A DNA stretch of 7,908 nt from a bacterium (GTDB lineage Bacteria > JALSQH01): positions 1-7,908 of the forward strand of contig JALSQH010000210.1 of assembly GCA_026985515.1 (NCBI GenBank), written 5' to 3'. Position numbers and translations under genes: made by a program. The notes beneath the pieces were generated by a model. That model was given only the letters and a program-made list of their open reading frames with translations, had not been told where the DNA came from and ran no database searches. Shown piece after piece: positions 5,689 through 7,908 of this stretch (the stretch's first letter is position 1; each line of letters opens with the position of its first letter).

Positions 5689-6704
5689 CCCTCTTTTCTC
5701 CTCTTCTCATCAAGAATTCTGGCACCTTCCATGAGTAGATTCTCAATGGTGCGGGCAATGATCCTTTTTCTTGGTTTTACATTTGTTTCTATTTCAAAGT
5801 AGCCATCTTCCCATCCGAAGAGTTCATAAAAGGCCATTTCTCCTTCAATATCTCCATATTTGACATAAACTACTTCACCCTCCTCCATATCAATTTCTCC
5901 CACCTCTCCATCTCTGAAGAGGGTGATACGGCAGGTTTTTCTGTTGTTGCTCAGAATTTGTAACATATCGGGAAGAGGAAGATCAGCGAGCTGCCCTTTA
6001 ATTGTGGCGTTTTCAGTGTTTTCATTCTCCATCTGGTCAATGTCAAGTCCTGTAATGGAGTCTGATCCCACTTCAATAACTTCACTTTCATCCCCCGAAA
6101 AGAGGAGGTCATCCACACTTCCCGTGTGGTATATTCCTGGAAAGGCCTCTTCATCACTCTCGGGACCAAGATACACATCTTCCTGAGTGTCAAGATTCAC
6201 CACTTCCTCCCCTGTGTGCTGGGGATAGATTCTCTGAATGAGCTGATAAACTGTAAATTCAAAGGTCAGTACCAGTTCAACTTTTGAAACACCTGTTTTT
6301 TCTTTTATTTCTTCTTTCACCCAATCAATATCCTGGTCAAAGGCAACCGCCACCAGGAGGGTGTCACTCTCGACATTATAGTCCAGAGGGATTGCCACCA
6401 ATTTTTCCGCCATTTCCGGAGGAATGAATGAAAGTACTTCGGGAGAGATGTCGAGTTTAAGGAGATAATCTGTGGGAAAATACTCAGTGCCTTTTTCAAG
6501 GGAGAGAACCTTAAGCATCTCCTCTTCATCTACAAGCTTCATATTGTAGAGAACCTCTGCAAAGGATCTGTTTTCCTTTTCCCAGTAGGAAATTGCTATC
6601 TGGAGCTGTTCCTTTGTGATAATATTCCGCTTTAACAGGAACTCACCTAATTTTTTTACTTTCTCCAGCTCCTTCTCTTTTTCGGGATCTCTGAATTCAT
6701 TCAT
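5682..6704 (-). CDS. MshEN/GspE-N-like and DUF4388 (PATAN-related) two-domain regulator
   Basis: This is a 340-aa soluble protein with two recognisable domains and no catalytic domain. Residues about 15-160 look like the N-terminal domain of type II secretion/type IV pilus ATPases. The first helical repeat (KLGEFLLKRNIITKEQLQ, 18-35) fits an MshEN-type motif, while the second (from R46, RSFAEVLYNMKLVDEEEM) has lost the RLG signature. Residues about 161-232 form a strongly acidic, probably disordered linker. Residues about 234-333 match DUF4388: IKGQLADLPLPDMLQILSNN, then RITLFRDGEVGEID, VVYVKYGDIEGEMAFYELF and WEDGYFEIE. A signalling or adaptor role, perhaps linked to cyclic-di-GMP or motility, is inferred from these families. 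The ATG overlaps the end of the upstream hydrolase gene (ATGAATGA), with AGGTGG at 6715-6720, so translational coupling is likely. No ATPase domain is present, so it is not itself a PilB/GspE. Confidence 0.85.
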   Translation of the reverse strand: MNEFRDPEKEKELEKVKKLGEFLLKRNIITKEQLQIAISYWEKENRSFAEVLYNMKLVDEEEMLKVLSLEKGTEYFPTDYLLKLDISPEVLSFIPPEMAEKLVAIPLDYNVESDTLLVAVAFDQDIDWVKEEIKEKTGVSKVELVLTFEFTVYQLIQRIYPQHTGEEVVNLDTQEDVYLGPESDEEAFPGIYHTGSVDDLLFSGDESEVIEVGSDSITGLDIDQMENENTENATIKGQLADLPLPDMLQILSNNRKTCRITLFRDGEVGEIDMEEGEVVYVKYGDIEGEMAFYELFGWEDGYFEIETNVKPRKRIIARTIENLLMEGARILDEKRRKEGH

Positions 6705-7908
6705 GAAGTCTCAACCACCTCAAAATAAGATTGAAGACCCTTTCCACCCTCTTCCCCATACAGAGATCAACATGACCGAATCCTTTGAAAACAACAAATT
6801 TTCTGTCACCACTACCAATTTTTTTAAAGACTCTCACTTTAATATTATCTTTATTTGCCAGCTTGTCAAGTTCACCGGCGATAAAGAGGATGGGAAGTGT
6901 AATTCTTTTGAGGTGTTTTTCATAATCGTAATTGTTGCAGGGAGACCCGTCACACAACTCCTTAAAGTTTCCATACCTGAGCCAGTTGTAGAACTGGTGA
7001 ATCAGTTGAGGAGAAATGTTATCAAGTCCATGCTGGTACATGAAGTAAATATCCTTCAGTTCTGTATTTTTTACATTCCATATATTTCCAAGGACAAACT
7101 GGAACGGGGTCATATGCAGATTTTTTTCAATATATTTGTGAATATACCCGAGATCAGGCAGTCTTTTCATCCCCAGAAAAGAGGAGAAGATAGGTGACAT
7201 AATACTCATAACAAGGGTAAAGGTGGAGTTACTCAGGATAATTTCAGGTGGAAGGTTGAGGGAATCTGTTAAAGATTCATTATGAGTCACAGGATAGAGA
7301 AACTTTTTCAGTGTATTCCAGGGGATTGTAACCATTGTTTCCAGAAGGAGGTTGTAATCTGAGTAGTTATACTTGGTTAATGATTCAAGTCCCCCATTTT
7401 CCAGATTGACTGGATATGAGAGACCTGCAGGACTTCCAACTGCAACTACACCTCTCAGATTCCTGTTTCTTTTGATTGATAATTCTTCAGATGATGATAC
7501 TGTAAACCCATAATTTTCCTTTACAGGATAGACTCCCTCAAGATAGGCATAGATGAGCATACCACCCATGGAGTGGCCTATCCAGAAGGGTCTTTTCCCG
7601 GTAGTTTCCATTACCTTTCTGATCATTGCAGGTACATCATACACTGCAAAGGTGTCAAAATCCCAGTTTCCAGGTCCCCTTGATGGGCCGCTTTGAAATT
7701 CTCCCTCTCCATGTCCCCTCAAATTGAAAAGCCAGACATCGTAGCCGTGGTCAGCAAGAAATTTTCCCAGACTCTTCCCCGGTATATCCCAGGTGTAGTA
7801 GTTTGAGGCAAAGCCATGGAGAAGGATAACAGGGATCCCATTTTTGTTCATATATCTTTTTGCCACAAGTGTAATACCATCATCAGTTACTGCTGTTTCT
7901 TTTCTTAT
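6697..7908 (-). CDS. Alpha/beta hydrolase, lipase/esterase-like, 5' end beyond window
   Basis: This is a serine hydrolase of the alpha/beta fold, probably acting on an ester or lipid; the substrate is unknown. The frame is open through 7908, reading ETAVTDDGITLVAKRY before IPVILLHGFASNYYTW. That is the normal first strand of the fold, so the GTG at 7864-7866 is an internal valine and the start lies beyond the right edge. Counting from that GTG, the oxyanion-loop HGF is at 17-19 and the nucleophile S99 is in GHSMGG. The acid D334 is in FIAGELDKLANKDN, and H365 is in GFGHVDL. About 235 residues lie between S99 and D334, so there is a large cap or lid. The segments NLRGHG, DFDTFAVYDVPAMI and ISPQLIHQFYNWLRYG recall acid-lipase-like bacterial hydrolases. 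No membrane anchor is evident in the visible part. The gene overlaps the downstream regulator gene by 8 bp. Confidence 0.9.
   Translation of the reverse strand: MRKETAVTDDGITLVAKRYMNKNGIPVILLHGFASNYYTWDIPGKSLGKFLADHGYDVWLFNLRGHGEGEFQSGPSRGPGNWDFDTFAVYDVPAMIRKVMETTGKRPFWIGHSMGGMLIYAYLEGVYPVKENYGFTVSSSEELSIKRNRNLRGVVAVGSPAGLSYPVNLENGGLESLTKYNYSDYNLLLETMVTIPWNTLKKFLYPVTHNESLTDSLNLPPEIILSNSTFTLVMSIMSPIFSSFLGMKRLPDLGYIHKYIEKNLHMTPFQFVLGNIWNVKNTELKDIYFMYQHGLDNISPQLIHQFYNWLRYGNFKELCDGSPCNNYDYEKHLKRITLPILFIAGELDKLANKDNIKVRVFKKIGSGDRKFVVFKGFGHVDLCMGKRVERVFNLILRWLRLHE

Noticed and set aside
6616-7197. 193-codon + strand open frame across the hydrolase/regulator junction
   Set aside because: It is antisense to two well-supported genes, its translation is low-complexity and F/N-rich, and no domain is recognisable.

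Overview
The window looks like ordinary bacterial chromosome, about 40-45% GC by eye, and is densely packed. It holds seven protein genes, of which two are cut by the window edges. I see no RNA genes, insertion sequences, CRISPR arrays or phage-like genes. GlmU shows that the organism is a peptidoglycan-making bacterium. The K/E/I-rich, Q-poor proteins hint at a thermophilic or anaerobic lineage. The accessory families (DUF4388, a DUF2378-like protein, a long-cap alpha/beta hydrolase) recall delta-proteobacterial or Myxococcota-like genomes or deep-branching candidate phyla. The phylum cannot be fixed from this sequence.

Left part (1-2331): the C-terminal half of a spermidine synthase family aminopropyltransferase runs off the left edge on the + strand. 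It meets a minus-strand B12-binding-domain/radical SAM gene tail to tail, and the two stop codons share one TTAA. Upstream of the radical SAM gene on the same strand, after a 56-bp gap, is a 194-aa protein resembling DUF2378/TIGR02265.

Centre (2332-5688): a 133-bp divergent intergenic region separates the DUF2378-like gene from a + strand pair. That pair is an AMP-forming long-chain acyl-CoA synthetase followed 47 bp later by glmU. The spacer carries plausible sigma-70-type promoters in both directions and a cluster of alternating TTGAC/GTCAA half-sites that overlaps the rightward -35 element. This is the best regulatory candidate in the window.

Right part (5682-7908, minus strand): an alpha/beta hydrolase with an unusually long cap overlaps by 8 bp the start of a gene for a 340-aa protein. 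That protein has an MshEN/GspE-N-like N-terminal domain, an acidic linker and a C-terminal DUF4388 (PATAN-related) domain. The hydrolase reading frame stays open to the right edge, so its apparent GTG start at 7866 is an internal valine codon. The regulator gene converges on glmU with a 7-bp overlap.

Functionally this is a mixture. It includes housekeeping (glmU, the aminopropyltransferase), lipid metabolism (acyl-CoA ligase, hydrolase), one uncharacterised cobalamin-type radical SAM enzyme and two signalling or adaptor-like proteins. I find no clear new multi-gene system. The strongest leads are the translationally coupled hydrolase/MshEN-DUF4388 pair, the DUF2378-like plus radical SAM pair, and the half-site cluster in the divergent promoter.
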